Notes: generated by a model not told the origin, from the sequence alone. A stretch of 64,000 nucleotides of DNA from Anthocerotibacter panamensis C109 (GCF_018389385.1 NZ_CP062698.1:499501-563500), one strand, 5' to 3'. Shown: positions 18,877-27,485, counted from the first letter of the stretch. A program made the numbers and translations.

Positions 18877-19305
18877 ATGGACCTCAAGATTAAAAAGTTA
18901 CACCCCCAAGCCCGCCTGCCTGTCTATGCCCACCCCGGCGATGCGGGGTTGGATCTGTTTGCTCTAGAAGCGATCCTACTCAAAGCTGGTGCCCGTGCTC
19001 TGGTCAAAACTGGGATCGCCCTCGATCTGCCCGAAGGCACTGAAGCACAGGTCCGCCCCCGCAGTGGTTTGGCGCTCAACTATGGGATCACGGTGCTCAA
19101 TAGCCCAGGGACGATAGACCAAGCATTTCGGGGTGAAATCGGTGTCATCTTGATCAACCATTCCGACCAGGATTTTCAGGTCACCTCAGGGATGAAGATT
19201 GCCCAAATGGTCGTACAGCCGGTATTTAGAGTGCGCGTAGTCGAGGTCGAAGAGCTTTCCACCTCGGTGCGCGGGGCGGGGGGATTTGGCTCGACTGGGC
19301 TGTGA
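18877..19305 (+). CDS. dut: deoxyuridine 5'-triphosphate nucleotidohydrolase
   Basis: dUTPase hydrolyses dUTP to dUMP and PPi, keeping uracil out of DNA and feeding thymidylate synthesis. The five trimeric dUTPase motifs are visible: HPGDAGLDLF, RPRSGLALNYG, NSPGTIDQAFRGEIGVILIN (with the catalytic Asp), IAQMVVQPV, and the P-loop-like RGAGGFGSTG at the C-terminus. The 142-residue length is normal. The ATG at 18877 is used here; a GTG six bases earlier is possible. Confidence 0.95.
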   Translation: MDLKIKKLHPQARLPVYAHPGDAGLDLFALEAILLKAGARALVKTGIALDLPEGTEAQVRPRSGLALNYGITVLNSPGTIDQAFRGEIGVILINHSDQDFQVTSGMKIAQMVVQPVFRVRVVEVEELSTSVRGAGGFGSTGL

Positions 19306-19371
19306 GGATGTCACAAACGGGGTCAGCCTCACGCTAGCTATACTAGGCCAGTACTCCTATGGCTAACTTCC

Positions 19372-21039
19372 ATGGCCGAGCTGCCGGACTTCTCTAACTA
19401 TGGATATCAAATGCTCCGAGAGCTGGGCCATAACCGCGCTGGGGGCCGGGTAACCTACCTGGCAGCGGAAGCCTCGGGGACAAAGCCTGTAGTCATCAAA
19501 CAATTCCAATTTGCCAAGGCGGGCTCAGCCTGGGCCGAATACGAAATATATAACCGCGAAGTTCAGGTTTTGCAGAGCCTCAACCATCCTGGGATTCCCC
19601 GTTATCTGGCATCTTTAGAGACCCCGGAGGGGTTCTGTATGGTCCAGGAATATAAAGATGCGCCCTCCCTGGCTACCGCCCGCAGTTTCTCGGCTGCGCA
19701 CGTAAAAACCATTGCCGAGGCGCTCCTGGAAATTTTGGTCTATCTGCAAGAGCGGGTTCCGGTGGTTATTCACCGCGACCTCAAGCCAGAAAATATCCTG
19801 GTGGATGAGCAGTTGCGGGTGTATCTGGTGGATTTTGGCTTTGCCCATAGCGGTCCCGGAGAAGTCGCTATGAGCAGTGTCGCCAAGGGGACTTTGGGCT
19901 TTATGCCCCCGGAACAGTTGCTCAACCGTCAGCTCACCGAAGCCTCGGACCTCTATGGGCTGGGGGCGACCTTGATCTGTCTGGTCACGGGCACCAAATC
20001 CTTTGACGTAGGCCAACTCATCAACGAACAATACCGCTTTAGCTTCCAACATCTGCTACCGGGGCTGGACCCTGCCTTCTGTGCTTGGCTACAAAAACTG
20101 GTGGAGCTAAACCCCAAAGACCGCTATCTCAATGCAGCGGCAGCCCTAGACGCTTTGCATTCTCTGGGGCAACAAGCTCAGGACACGCTCTTAGCGCAAA
20201 GGGAAGAGACGATCGTAGTAGGTGCTGGGCACTTCCCCTACTTCTCCTTGGCGCTGGTGTATCTTCTGACCTTGGGGACTAGCAGTATCTGGATGTCCTT
20301 TGTGGAACGGGGTGGTCCCTGGGTCTGGCTGGCTTCGGCTCCTCTGGCTTCGGCGGCGGTGATGGGAGCCTTGGGAGCGGGGCGGGGAGCCAAGGTGGGG
20401 GCACTGGCTGGGGGTGTATTGGGAAGCACAGCTATTTTCTTGATCTACGTTTTTAGGCGAGGGAGCGGCCCTCCATTCATCGATATGGCAACGGTCCTTA
20501 CGACGAGCACTGCTTTGGGGGCCATTGCCGGGACTGCGACAGAAACCTTGTTCCGCGATGGAGTCGCCCCATCGATTGCCGGGGCCTCCAAGGGGGTCAG
20601 GCGACTGATTGGAGCGGGGTTGGGGGCTCTGGCTGGAGGCGGTTTCGTTGGCATCATGGGCGTGATTGCAATGTCTGGGGTGCGGGTCGTCGGATTACTC
20701 GGAGCGCTTTCGGGCGGCTGGGTTGGGGCGGTAGCGGGTGCCTTGCCGGGGGCTGTGGCGGGCGCTGTGATTGCCGGAGCAGCCTTGGATAAACCACCCC
20801 ATAGCCTGCTTGCTCAGTTGAAGGGTCAGGGCTTTAGCAGCCGAGCCATACTTTTGAGGGTTCTTCCAGTCATTATGCTGGCCTTAAGTTTGGGTTTTGC
20901 TGCTCGCTTGAGCCCTTTTCTGGCGTTAGGTGGTGCGGCTTTGGGGCTGGGGATTCCTGTGACGGCTCGTGTTCTGCACTGGCGTCGCCGGCTGCGCGCG
21001 TTGCCGGATGCACCGCAAGCACAAGAATCTCTCCTGTGA
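19372..21039 (+). CDS. Ser/Thr protein kinase with multi-pass glycine-rich membrane domain
   Basis: Residues about 10-270 form a eukaryotic-like protein kinase: VVIKQFQF carries the ATP-binding lysine, HRDLKPENILVD the catalytic loop, DFGFAHSG the metal-binding DFG, and GTLGFMPPEQL the activation segment. The glycine-rich loop is weak (LGHNRAGGRVTY). Residues about 285-535 contain roughly eight hydrophobic, Gly/Ala-rich helices with repeated GA(L/V)AG(A/G) patterns. No extracellular sensor domain is visible, so the membrane part may itself sense membrane state or transport something. A TATACT at 19339-19344 could be its -10 element. Confidence 0.85.
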   Translation: MAELPDFSNYGYQMLRELGHNRAGGRVTYLAAEASGTKPVVIKQFQFAKAGSAWAEYEIYNREVQVLQSLNHPGIPRYLASLETPEGFCMVQEYKDAPSLATARSFSAAHVKTIAEALLEILVYLQERVPVVIHRDLKPENILVDEQLRVYLVDFGFAHSGPGEVAMSSVAKGTLGFMPPEQLLNRQLTEASDLYGLGATLICLVTGTKSFDVGQLINEQYRFSFQHLLPGLDPAFCAWLQKLVELNPKDRYLNAAAALDALHSLGQQAQDTLLAQREETIVVGAGHFPYFSLALVYLLTLGTSSIWMSFVERGGPWVWLASAPLASAAVMGALGAGRGAKVGALAGGVLGSTAIFLIYVFRRGSGPPFIDMATVLTTSTALGAIAGTATETLFRDGVAPSIAGASKGVRRLIGAGLGALAGGGFVGIMGVIAMSGVRVVGLLGALSGGWVGAVAGALPGAVAGAVIAGAALDKPPHSLLAQLKGQGFSSRAILLRVLPVIMLALSLGFAARLSPFLALGGAALGLGIPVTARVLHWRRRLRALPDAPQAQESLL

Positions 21040-21254
21040 CCCGCGCCTTCAGCATCGAAGACCGCCCCATTACAGCCTCCGGCACGCTATGGGGAAAGGC
21101 TGGGGGGGCGGCTCAAAGAGGCTTGCTATAGCTGTCGTAGTAGCTCTTCCGGTAATTTGAATGTCCCATTGAGTTGCTGCATCCCAAGAGATGTCTTGAA
21201 GGTCCGCCTTCTTTAGCTAAAACTAGGCAAGATAAGGCCGCTTATGATGAGCCC

Positions 21255-21705
21255 ATGACGCGCATGCATCACGACCAATTTGCCAAACAGTTGCTTGACC
21301 CCTTTGGTACAACCGTCACAGCCCTCGAAGTGCCCAGTGAAAATCGTCAGATAGACCTAGGACACGCTGTGGTTGCGGACTTTGGGGCGCGGACGCGTGC
21401 AGCAGCAGGCGATTGGCGAGGTCTTGGACTTAGCCAGGGATGAGCCATTGCGTATCATGGTGTTGAGGCTTTTGGCAAACTGGAAAATCCGGTTAGAGCA
21501 GACCGAGCAAGCGGAGGGTAAGGAGATGGCAGTACAGCGAAGCCTATCTAGCCTGGGAGCAGGCAACTTTGGAGCGTGGAGAGCGCATTGGAGAGGCGCG
21601 AGGCAACTTGAAGCAGTTCCAGCCCTGCAAGGGCGGGGTTTTACAGTGCTAGAGATTGCCGAAATTCTGGGACTGTCCGTGGAGCAAGTACAGGCTGTCC
21701 TATAG
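21255..21705 (+). pseudogene. broken Rpn/DUF4351-type protein gene
   Basis: Fragments of one cyanobacterial family (proteins related to Rpn-type recombination-promoting nucleases, with a C-terminal helical tail) lie in three frames. The start MTRMHHDQFAKQLLDPFGT with SENRQIDL is in one frame from 21255; LWLRTLGRGRVQQQAIGEV is in the next; YSEAYLAWEQATLERGER is in the third from 21533; and LQGRGFTVLEIAEILGLSV returns to the second frame. The nuclease core between the first two pieces is missing. Several independent frameshifts plus the deletion make this a clear relic. Family name is from memory. Confidence 0.75.
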
Positions 21706-21866
21706 TCTTTTGTGGGATGTGACCTTGGGTTTGTGGTACGGATTCTGGAATAAGCGGGAGCAAGGGTGGCTATGACTGGGAAGGCCATAAGCAGGCTTGC
21801 TCATCCCACTGCCTGGACCAATTCCGGGCGGGATGGCATAGTTAACTATATGCATAGAGCCGTACC

Positions 21867-22355
21867 GTGCACGTTCTAGGGATTGATCCGGGTTTTGCCA
21901 CCGTTGGGTATGGAGTTCTGGATGTGGCGGTAGGGGCGGCAATCCAGGTCAAAGACTATGGGGTGATCACGACTCCGGCCCATACCAACATGGAGCGCCG
22001 TCTGGTCACGCTCTATACGGACCTCACAGAGTTATTGCACCAGTGGCAGCCGGATTTGATTGTCCTGGAGAAATTCTTTTTTTACCGCATGAGCAATACG
22101 ATCCCTGTAGCTCAGGCGCGGGGCGTGATTTTGCTATGTCTGGGGCAACATGGAGCCGCCTATGTCGAATTCAGTCCGCCCCAAGTGAAACAAACCCTCA
22201 CCGGCTACGGCAAAGCCACCAAGCAGCAGGTACAAGAGGCGGTCCAACGTGAATTAGCCCTGACTACCCTACCCCGCCCGGATGACGCTGCCGATGCGCT
22301 CGCCCTTGCCCTGACCGGATATCTGGTCCAACGCTCCTATGTCGCTCCAGCTTAA
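21867..22355 (+). CDS. ruvC: crossover junction endodeoxyribonuclease RuvC
   Basis: RuvC resolves Holliday junctions in recombination. The 162-residue protein has the RNase H-like fold with catalytic acids in LGIDPGFATVGYG (D6 region), VLEKFFFYR (Glu near residue 70) and PDDAADALALAL (Asp pair near residue 141). The start is a GTG at 21867, which gives the normal length. Its end overlaps the start of the following helicase by 17 bases, so translation is probably coupled. Confidence 0.95.
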   Translation: MHVLGIDPGFATVGYGVLDVAVGAAIQVKDYGVITTPAHTNMERRLVTLYTDLTELLHQWQPDLIVLEKFFFYRMSNTIPVAQARGVILLCLGQHGAAYVEFSPPQVKQTLTGYGKATKQQVQEAVQRELALTTLPRPDDAADALALALTGYLVQRSYVAPA

Positions 22356-25317
22356 TAGCGAAGACCCTGTCTTTGGCCCCACAACCCTGACGGTGCTGGG
22401 GGTGCCCCGCCTGTTGGTGCGTCGGGTCGAGACGGGACTCGTCTTTGGGCTTGTCGCCGCGAAGCGCTGTCTGGAATTTACCCTGCGCCAAGCTCATGTC
22501 CCGTCTTGTCTGGCGGTTTTGGTTGGGATGGAAGCGCACATGTCCCAGGAGCAAGGGCGGGCTATTTTCCGCATGGAGCACCGGGAGGAGGGCATCTATC
22601 TGGAAATCTCCTACGGCGGACCTAAAAGTACCCTGGGGGTGGTGCTTACCCCAGCCGATGCACAGGCGATGGTAGAACCTTTGGGGTCCGCAGACCCGAA
22701 GTACGGCTACAAACAAACCTTGGTCAACCTAGCGAAACTCAGCCGCCCACCCGAGGTAGTACCGGAACCCCTCCCTTCCTGGCTCAAGACAGGAGCCATC
22801 GTTATGCTCCAGGACAAAGTACAAGCGCATGTGTTGCATGTCCTCCAAGACACGGTCATTCTCCAGCGCGGTCCTGACACGGTAACCCTGAATGCTGTGC
22901 GTGCCCGCCTCGCGGATGGCTATCTCACCTTGCCCACGACAGAGGTCAGGGCTATCACGCAGTGGCTGGAGGAAGTCCGGGAGCCACGTTTCCGCAGATT
23001 TCTTCAGCATATGGGGGAGCGGCTCAGTCACATCGAGGTCACACCCGCGCAGCCTGCCCAATTCGTCGCACTCCTTGAAGACATCCATCCTGCGGTAGCC
23101 CAAGCCCTGCGCTATCAAGAGATCCCCTATTTCTACAGCCATCAAGTAGCAGCGCTAGAGCATATCCGCGCCCACCGCAACCTGATCCTGACCACGCCGA
23201 CCAGTTCTGGGAAAACGTTGAGTTTTTTGCCGGGAGTAACCGAGCGCATCCTCACCACCGACCAAACCGTGCTATGTCTCTACCCGCTCAAGGCGCTCCA
23301 GACCGACCAACAACTGGAACAGCGGCTTTTTATCCAAGGGCTACCCGAGCAGGTGCGTTTTGTCACGGGGAATATCTCGCGGGATATTCAGGGCCAAGAA
23401 CGTCTCAGTATCCTCAACGACCCCCAACTTCGTATCCTCAACCTCAACCCCGACGTCCTGCACTGGCTCTTGCTCCACATCCAAAAAGTCGCCTATGGCG
23501 GGTTTCGGAACTTTCTGAGTCGGTTGGGTGTGGTGGTCTTGGATGAGGCTCATGCCTATGTGGGCAGTTTTGGGGCAAAAGTGGCGGCCTTGATTCGGCG
23601 GCTGCATCTAGCGGTCCAGACCTGTGCGGGCGACCCGGACCGGCTCCAATATATCCTCGCTTCGGCTACCGTCGGGAATCCTGCGACGATGGCCCAACGG
23701 CTGACCGGGCGGGAATTTCAGCTCATTGACAAGTCGGGAGCCAAGCGTGGGGAGCGGACTTTTGCTGCCCTAAAATCCAGCGAGACGCTGATCCCCGATG
23801 CGGCAAGCGTAGGGCTACAATGGCTGAATCTGGGCCTGACCGGGATCATCTTTGTCAATACCCGCAAGTTGGGGCAGGCTATTACCGGGCGGATTTTTCA
23901 GGAGCTGCACCAACAGGGTAAGGCGACGTGGACGGCTCAGGTGGCGTTTTTTAAGTCGGGACTCTTGCTTCAGGAGCGTCTAAATATTCAAGAGCGGCTC
24001 AAGTCCGGGCAACTGCGTCTGATTGTCAGCACCTCCAGCCTAGAAGCAGGGATCAATATTCCAGCCTTGGATGCCTGTTTGATTGCTGGGTATCCGGGTT
24101 CGGTGATGAGCCTCAGACAGCGCGCGGGGCGCTGCGGACGGACGGGTCCGGGGCTCGTGGTCTTTTTACCGGGTAGGGGTAACCCTTTGGATGAATATTT
24201 CGCGCGCGCCCCAGAACAGCTCTTTACCCGTGCTCCCGAGGCGGTCCATTTTAACTACACCTTCCCGACGATTCTGGGTAGCCATCTGCTGTGTGCGGCG
24301 ACAGAGTCCCGGCTCGCCCCGGAGCAAGTCTCAACGTTTTTTGGGAAAGCTGCTGTCCCCATACTCGAGCATCTCCTGGCGACCGGAGCCCTGGCTTTGG
24401 GACCAAAAGGTCTGCTCTATGCCCGCCAATCGGCTCATGGCGAGATTGCCTTCAGAGGCGGGTCGGGCGAAACCTATCGGGTGCGCGGGGAGAATGGGGA
24501 GCCCATGGAGGAACTCCAGGCAATCCATGCCTACCGCGAAGCGCATCCTGGGGCGATCTATCGCGTTTTGAAAGGGGGCAAGGAATCCTGTTATGTCGTC
24601 CAACGCCTGGACCCCGCTACCCGCGAGATTTTCCTCCAGCCGACGCCCTCCACCTACACCACGACGATTCCCATCACCGACTTCACGATCCTCCCTGAAA
24701 ACCGCCTTGCCCAACGGGTCTGGAAACTACCCGACGGGGCGGGGATACGCTTTAGGCTCTACTTTGGTACGGTGCGCCAACAGGTGGTCGGCTATCGCTA
24801 TCAAGATGGTCGCACCCAAAGCGAGGAAGTCCGCTTTGAAACCCCACTCCCGCCCATCGAACTGCTGACTCCGGTCCTGGCTGTAGACATCAACGAAGCG
24901 ATGCACCACTTCCTGGAAGAGTATCTACAGACCAATCAAAGCGGGATCACCCGCGCCCTACACACCCTGGAGCACCTCGTCAGCGCGGCAGTCAGCCTGC
25001 ATGTGCTCTGCGCCCGCCAGGATGTAGACGGGGTCACCCTTGCACACCACACCGAACTGCGCGCGGGTGGATTTTTCCTGTTTGACACGGCGGTGGGCGG
25101 GACCGGCGTCTCGGAAGCTATTTACGAAACCCCGCGCCCCTTCTTGGAGTCCGGCTATACGCTCGCAGCGGAATGCGACTGCACTGAGGGTTGTCCTTCC
25201 TGCTGCCTGAACCCCAAGTGCACCGACTTCAACCAAAGCTTGGATAAAGCACTGGGACTCAAATTGCTGGGCTATATCCTGGCTCAAGATTGGCAGGAAT
25301 TAGAGCGGGCGGATTGA
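22339..25317 (+). CDS. DEAD/DEAH-box helicase with MZB/DUF1998 C-terminus
   Basis: This 992-residue protein has the Hrq1/YprA-like helicase layout. Walker A is TPTSSGKTLSF near residue 290, DEAH follows near residue 402, and motif III reads ASATVGNP. The second RecA domain has STSSLEAGINIPALDACL and QRAGRCGRTG. The C-terminal Zn-binding MZB (DUF1998) domain ends with ECDCTEGCPSCC and PKC, giving the four-cysteine site. About 260 N-terminal residues precede the helicase core and are not recognised. Relatives unwind 3'-5' and act in DNA repair. Overlap with ruvC suggests a joint role in recombination or repair. Confidence 0.88.
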   Translation: MSLQLNSEDPVFGPTTLTVLGVPRLLVRRVETGLVFGLVAAKRCLEFTLRQAHVPSCLAVLVGMEAHMSQEQGRAIFRMEHREEGIYLEISYGGPKSTLGVVLTPADAQAMVEPLGSADPKYGYKQTLVNLAKLSRPPEVVPEPLPSWLKTGAIVMLQDKVQAHVLHVLQDTVILQRGPDTVTLNAVRARLADGYLTLPTTEVRAITQWLEEVREPRFRRFLQHMGERLSHIEVTPAQPAQFVALLEDIHPAVAQALRYQEIPYFYSHQVAALEHIRAHRNLILTTPTSSGKTLSFLPGVTERILTTDQTVLCLYPLKALQTDQQLEQRLFIQGLPEQVRFVTGNISRDIQGQERLSILNDPQLRILNLNPDVLHWLLLHIQKVAYGGFRNFLSRLGVVVLDEAHAYVGSFGAKVAALIRRLHLAVQTCAGDPDRLQYILASATVGNPATMAQRLTGREFQLIDKSGAKRGERTFAALKSSETLIPDAASVGLQWLNLGLTGIIFVNTRKLGQAITGRIFQELHQQGKATWTAQVAFFKSGLLLQERLNIQERLKSGQLRLIVSTSSLEAGINIPALDACLIAGYPGSVMSLRQRAGRCGRTGPGLVVFLPGRGNPLDEYFARAPEQLFTRAPEAVHFNYTFPTILGSHLLCAATESRLAPEQVSTFFGKAAVPILEHLLATGALALGPKGLLYARQSAHGEIAFRGGSGETYRVRGENGEPMEELQAIHAYREAHPGAIYRVLKGGKESCYVVQRLDPATREIFLQPTPSTYTTTIPITDFTILPENRLAQRVWKLPDGAGIRFRLYFGTVRQQVVGYRYQDGRTQSEEVRFETPLPPIELLTPVLAVDINEAMHHFLEEYLQTNQSGITRALHTLEHLVSAAVSLHVLCARQDVDGVTLAHHTELRAGGFFLFDTAVGGTGVSEAIYETPRPFLESGYTLAAECDCTEGCPSCCLNPKCTDFNQSLDKALGLKLLGYILAQDWQELERAD

Positions 25318-25327
25318 GGACGCATGA

Positions 25328-25729
25328 CTACGACTTCAGGTGGGCTCTGCGGCTCATGTAATAGGTGAACTCACTGACGGAGGGATTGGGCACATCCGGG
25401 TTGGTGGTTTGGGTTGTACGCTTCCAGTCTTCGCGTTGGGCAAGCGCAATAGAGGTTGTTCCATCTGTGAACTGACGGATCAAGATCCAAAGGTCGCCAT
25501 CGTTGCCACAGAAGAATTTCTCGATCCAGCAGTTGCTGTCTACATAGGTCCCCTGAGTTGCTAGAAGAGTCGCTTTTTTGCGTGTAATAGTTGTGTTTTG
25601 AGCAATCTCATTAGCCCCGTTATAAAACAGGAAATGCTTGGGGCTACCCACTCGTAATAACCCTAGATCACAATAGGGGCAGGTGAATCTGTACGCCCTG
25701 CGGCGCTTACTCCGTTTGTGTACCATCAC
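25328..25729 (-). CDS. hypothetical protein with CxxC motif, 133 aa
   Basis: This small gene converges on the helicase gene. The protein begins with a basic patch (HKRSKRRR) followed by FTCPYCDLG, half of a zinc-ribbon-like site; a second CxxC is not present, although single cysteines occur in SNCWIEKFFCGNDG. The remainder is mixed alpha/beta with GDLWILIRQF. I do not recognise a family. The frame is free of competing genes and has ordinary codon use, so I believe it is real. Confidence 0.55.
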   Translation of the reverse strand: MMVHKRSKRRRAYRFTCPYCDLGLLRVGSPKHFLFYNGANEIAQNTTITRKKATLLATQGTYVDSNCWIEKFFCGNDGDLWILIRQFTDGTTSIALAQREDWKRTTQTTNPDVPNPSVSEFTYYMSRRAHLKS

Positions 25730-25918
25730 ACACCTCAGATCAAGGAGAGCGGGGTTAGAGCATGCTTAATTCTTGAACAGAAATATGCCCACGAGATGTT
25801 GCTTGAGGAATTTAGCAAAATGGTTGGATCTGGAGTCGTATACGATCCAAGTTGGATTTGGCGGAGGGCTATAGACGACTATATTTAGAACGTTGAATCC
25901 CGTAAATACGGTCAAAGG

Positions 25919-25938
25919 CGTAGGATCACTATCCTACG
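25919..25938. other. 8-bp perfect stem-loop
   Basis: CGTAGGAT and ATCCTACG flank a CACT loop. No T-run follows on either strand, so it is not a standard intrinsic terminator. It could be a protein site or part of a transcript end for the convergent genes to its left. Confidence 0.3.
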
Positions 25939-26120
25939 GGAAGAATGGGAAGCAAAAGCAATGAAAAGTAACCGATTGAGCTGGTTGACCGATGGGGCTA
26001 AAATGCGTAATTTGCCCTGCGTGAATTTACGTAGAAGCAAGTCATAGAGCCTTTCTCAGAGCAGTACAACACCGCGAATCATCGCTCAGATCTCGGGTAA
26101 ACAGCCCATAGCAGCCATTT

Positions 26121-26156
26121 AATGTATCTTTTGATACGTTTTTGGGCGGTAGGCGT
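26121..26156 (+). promoter_or_regulatory. stem-loop with T-tract followed by ops-like GGCGGTAG
   Basis: AATGTATC and GATACGTT pair over a TTTT loop (one G-U pair), followed by a run of five T residues at 26139-26143, which would suit a weak terminator or pause hairpin. Directly after it comes GGGCGGTAGGCGT (26144-26156), whose GGCGGTAG core equals the enterobacterial ops element recognised by RfaH in surface-polysaccharide operons. The next bases do not fit ops fully and RfaH is not known to me in cyanobacteria, so the resemblance may be chance. Confidence 0.25.
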
Positions 26157-26245
26157 GGGTATAGTGTTTACGTGGATTACTTAGGTACTCTCACTTAATC
26201 AATCAGCCCTCAACAATCTAATAGCTTTTGCCTGTGGGGTACAGT

Positions 26246-26343
26246 GAGCAGTCTGATGACTTCTGACTAGGGCTCCAAGGAACAGCAAGAGGTGACGCCT
26301 TGAGTGCACTTTTACTGTATTCAAATCATCAAAATTGGTTTGA
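26246..26343 (+). ncRNA. structured leader element, copy A
   Basis: A 5' hairpin (GAGC-AGTC paired with GACT and GCTC, 26246-26275) is followed by a highly conserved block starting ACAGCAAGAG at 26282 and ending CTTTTACTGTATTCAA, then a 3' stem in which TCAAATCA pairs with TGGTTTGA. Copy B at 29949-30065 has the same layout, and the 3' stem differs only by changes that keep pairing. It lies 114 bases upstream of the sugar nucleotidyltransferase start. It could be a cis-acting leader RNA of the polysaccharide genes; I know of no described motif that matches. Confidence 0.5.
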
Positions 26344-26370
26344 AACTTGAGAGGATAATGGTAAAAAATT

Positions 26371-26410
26371 GCAGATAGCAAAAGTCAAAATTTTGATTTT
26401 GGCTATCTGC
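26371..26410 (+). promoter_or_regulatory. 40-base near-perfect inverted repeat
   Basis: GCAGATAGCAAAAGTCAAAA faces TTTTGATTTTGGCTATCTGC. Eighteen of twenty positions pair by Watson-Crick rules, one is G-T and one is mismatched, with no loop needed. It ends 46 bases before the start codon at 26457. As RNA it would be a long AT-centred hairpin, a possible attenuator or processing site; as DNA it could bind a regulator. It lacks a T-run suited to a terminator. Confidence 0.6.
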
Positions 26411-26456
26411 TGCATGGGCTTTGTACTATTTTTCTGGTTTAAGGAGTTACCAACTG

Positions 26457-27422
26457 ATGAAAGCGTATATTCTGGCTGCGGGTAAAGGTACTCGCCTCCG
26501 GCCTCTGACGGATCAATTGGCTAAGCCTATGATACCCCTGATGAATAGGCCACTGGTCTCATTTCTGCTTGCACATCTACGCCCCCATATCTCTCATGCC
26601 CGCTTCAATGTGGCTTGCAACAAACAAAGCTTTATTCGCTATCTTCAAGGGCTGAAGGGCGTGAGTTTTTTGGATGAAGGCACCGATCCGCTCGGGTCGG
26701 CGGTCACGCTGAGCCAAGACCGGGACTACTGTAAGCAGGGGACGACCTTGGTGCTGTGTGGGGATCTGCTTTGTAACGCAGATATCAAGGCTATGATCCG
26801 CTTCCATGAACAGAAGCAAGCCTTGGTCACTTTGGCTGTCTGTAGAGTCCCGGATGCCCGGAGCTATGGAGTCGTAGTCACGGCTGAAGACCAGCGCATC
26901 CTAGGCTTTTACGAAAAACCAGCTACTCCCCCTAGTTCTTTCATCAGTTGTGGCATTTACCTGCTCTCCCCCCAGGTATTTGACTATTGGCAACCGGAGT
27001 GGACGGACCTGGGAAGCCACGTCTTCCCCAGCCTGGTCGCCCTGAATTTACCCTTGTATGCATGGCTGCTGGACCCCCTAGCTTTTTGGAGCGATATCGG
27101 GACACCGTTGACCTATTTACAGGCTCACTTAGCCCTCGCTGCTGGGGTCAACCACATTGACGCTACGGCTCAGGTCGCAGCTACAGCCCGACTCCAACAG
27201 ACTGTGGTCGGGGCCACCGCCATTATTCAGCCCGGGGTGGAACTGCAACAGTGTGTCGTCTGGCCGGGGAGTAAGGTGGCGCAAGGAACCCGGCTGTGCA
27301 ATGCCATCATCACGCCTACAGACATCGTGGAAGTCACTAGCCTGCGTTCTGGTGACAGTATGAACTTGATTTCGAATCAGCCGCTGCGACCACTTCCTCA
27401 AAGCTTGCGGACTTCTGTCTGA
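26457..27422 (+). CDS. NDP-sugar pyrophosphorylase (nucleotidyltransferase family)
   Basis: This 321-residue protein starts MKAYILAAGKGTRLRPLTD, the nucleotide-binding signature of sugar-1-phosphate nucleotidyltransferases, with KPMIPLMNRP just after. LVLCGDLLCN near residue 100 carries the Mg-binding Asp. Residues about 235-305 form several hexapeptide turns of a left-handed beta-helix, as in mannose-1-phosphate guanylyltransferases and glucose-1-phosphate enzymes. It would activate a sugar for the polysaccharide locus it heads. AAGGAG ten bases upstream fixes the start at 26457, so the longer frame from 26421 is not used. Sugar specificity cannot be read from sequence. Confidence 0.88.
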   Translation: MKAYILAAGKGTRLRPLTDQLAKPMIPLMNRPLVSFLLAHLRPHISHARFNVACNKQSFIRYLQGLKGVSFLDEGTDPLGSAVTLSQDRDYCKQGTTLVLCGDLLCNADIKAMIRFHEQKQALVTLAVCRVPDARSYGVVVTAEDQRILGFYEKPATPPSSFISCGIYLLSPQVFDYWQPEWTDLGSHVFPSLVALNLPLYAWLLDPLAFWSDIGTPLTYLQAHLALAAGVNHIDATAQVAATARLQQTVVGATAIIQPGVELQQCVVWPGSKVAQGTRLCNAIITPTDIVEVTSLRSGDSMNLISNQPLRPLPQSLRTSV

Positions 27423-27450
27423 AGGCACTGTAGGCACGTAAGCAACCATC

Positions 27451-27472
27451 TTGTGCTCAACTTGTGCTCAAC
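27451..27472 (+). repeat. tandem 11-bp duplication
   Basis: TTGTGCTCAAC occurs twice in direct succession in the short gap between the nucleotidyltransferase and the sugar transferase. It creates a GTG-started in-frame extension of the sugar transferase (from 27453) that is probably not translated. Likely a slippage duplication. Confidence 0.5.
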
Positions 27473-27485
27473 CATAGCGGGTGGA

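Larger units (their letters stand above)
25730..26456. other. 727-base regulatory-looking intergenic region before the polysaccharide locus
   Basis: No gene longer than about 30 codons is seen. The region is more AT-rich than its left flank and holds, in order: an 8-bp perfect hairpin (25919-25938); a hairpin at 26121-26140 followed by T residues and a GGCGGTAG sequence; the first copy of a structured repeat element (26246-26343); and a 40-base near-palindrome (26371-26410) just before the first gene of the locus. This concentration suggests a long regulated leader. Confidence 0.6.

Noticed and set aside
15441-19320. TCACAAACGGGG found near both 15441 and 19309 as a shared regulatory motif
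   Set aside because: The two sites lie in opposite orientation relative to the adjacent genes and share only 12 bases; chance is likely.
25796-25888. 30-codon frame in the gap before the polysaccharide locus
   Set aside because: Too short, no family resemblance and no convincing ribosome-binding site.
26246-26343. GEMM-type c-di-GMP riboswitch
   Set aside because: The leader element lacks the GEMM core (the GGACGCAAAGCC-like segment and tetraloop-receptor pair); only a short TGACGCC string is vaguely similar.
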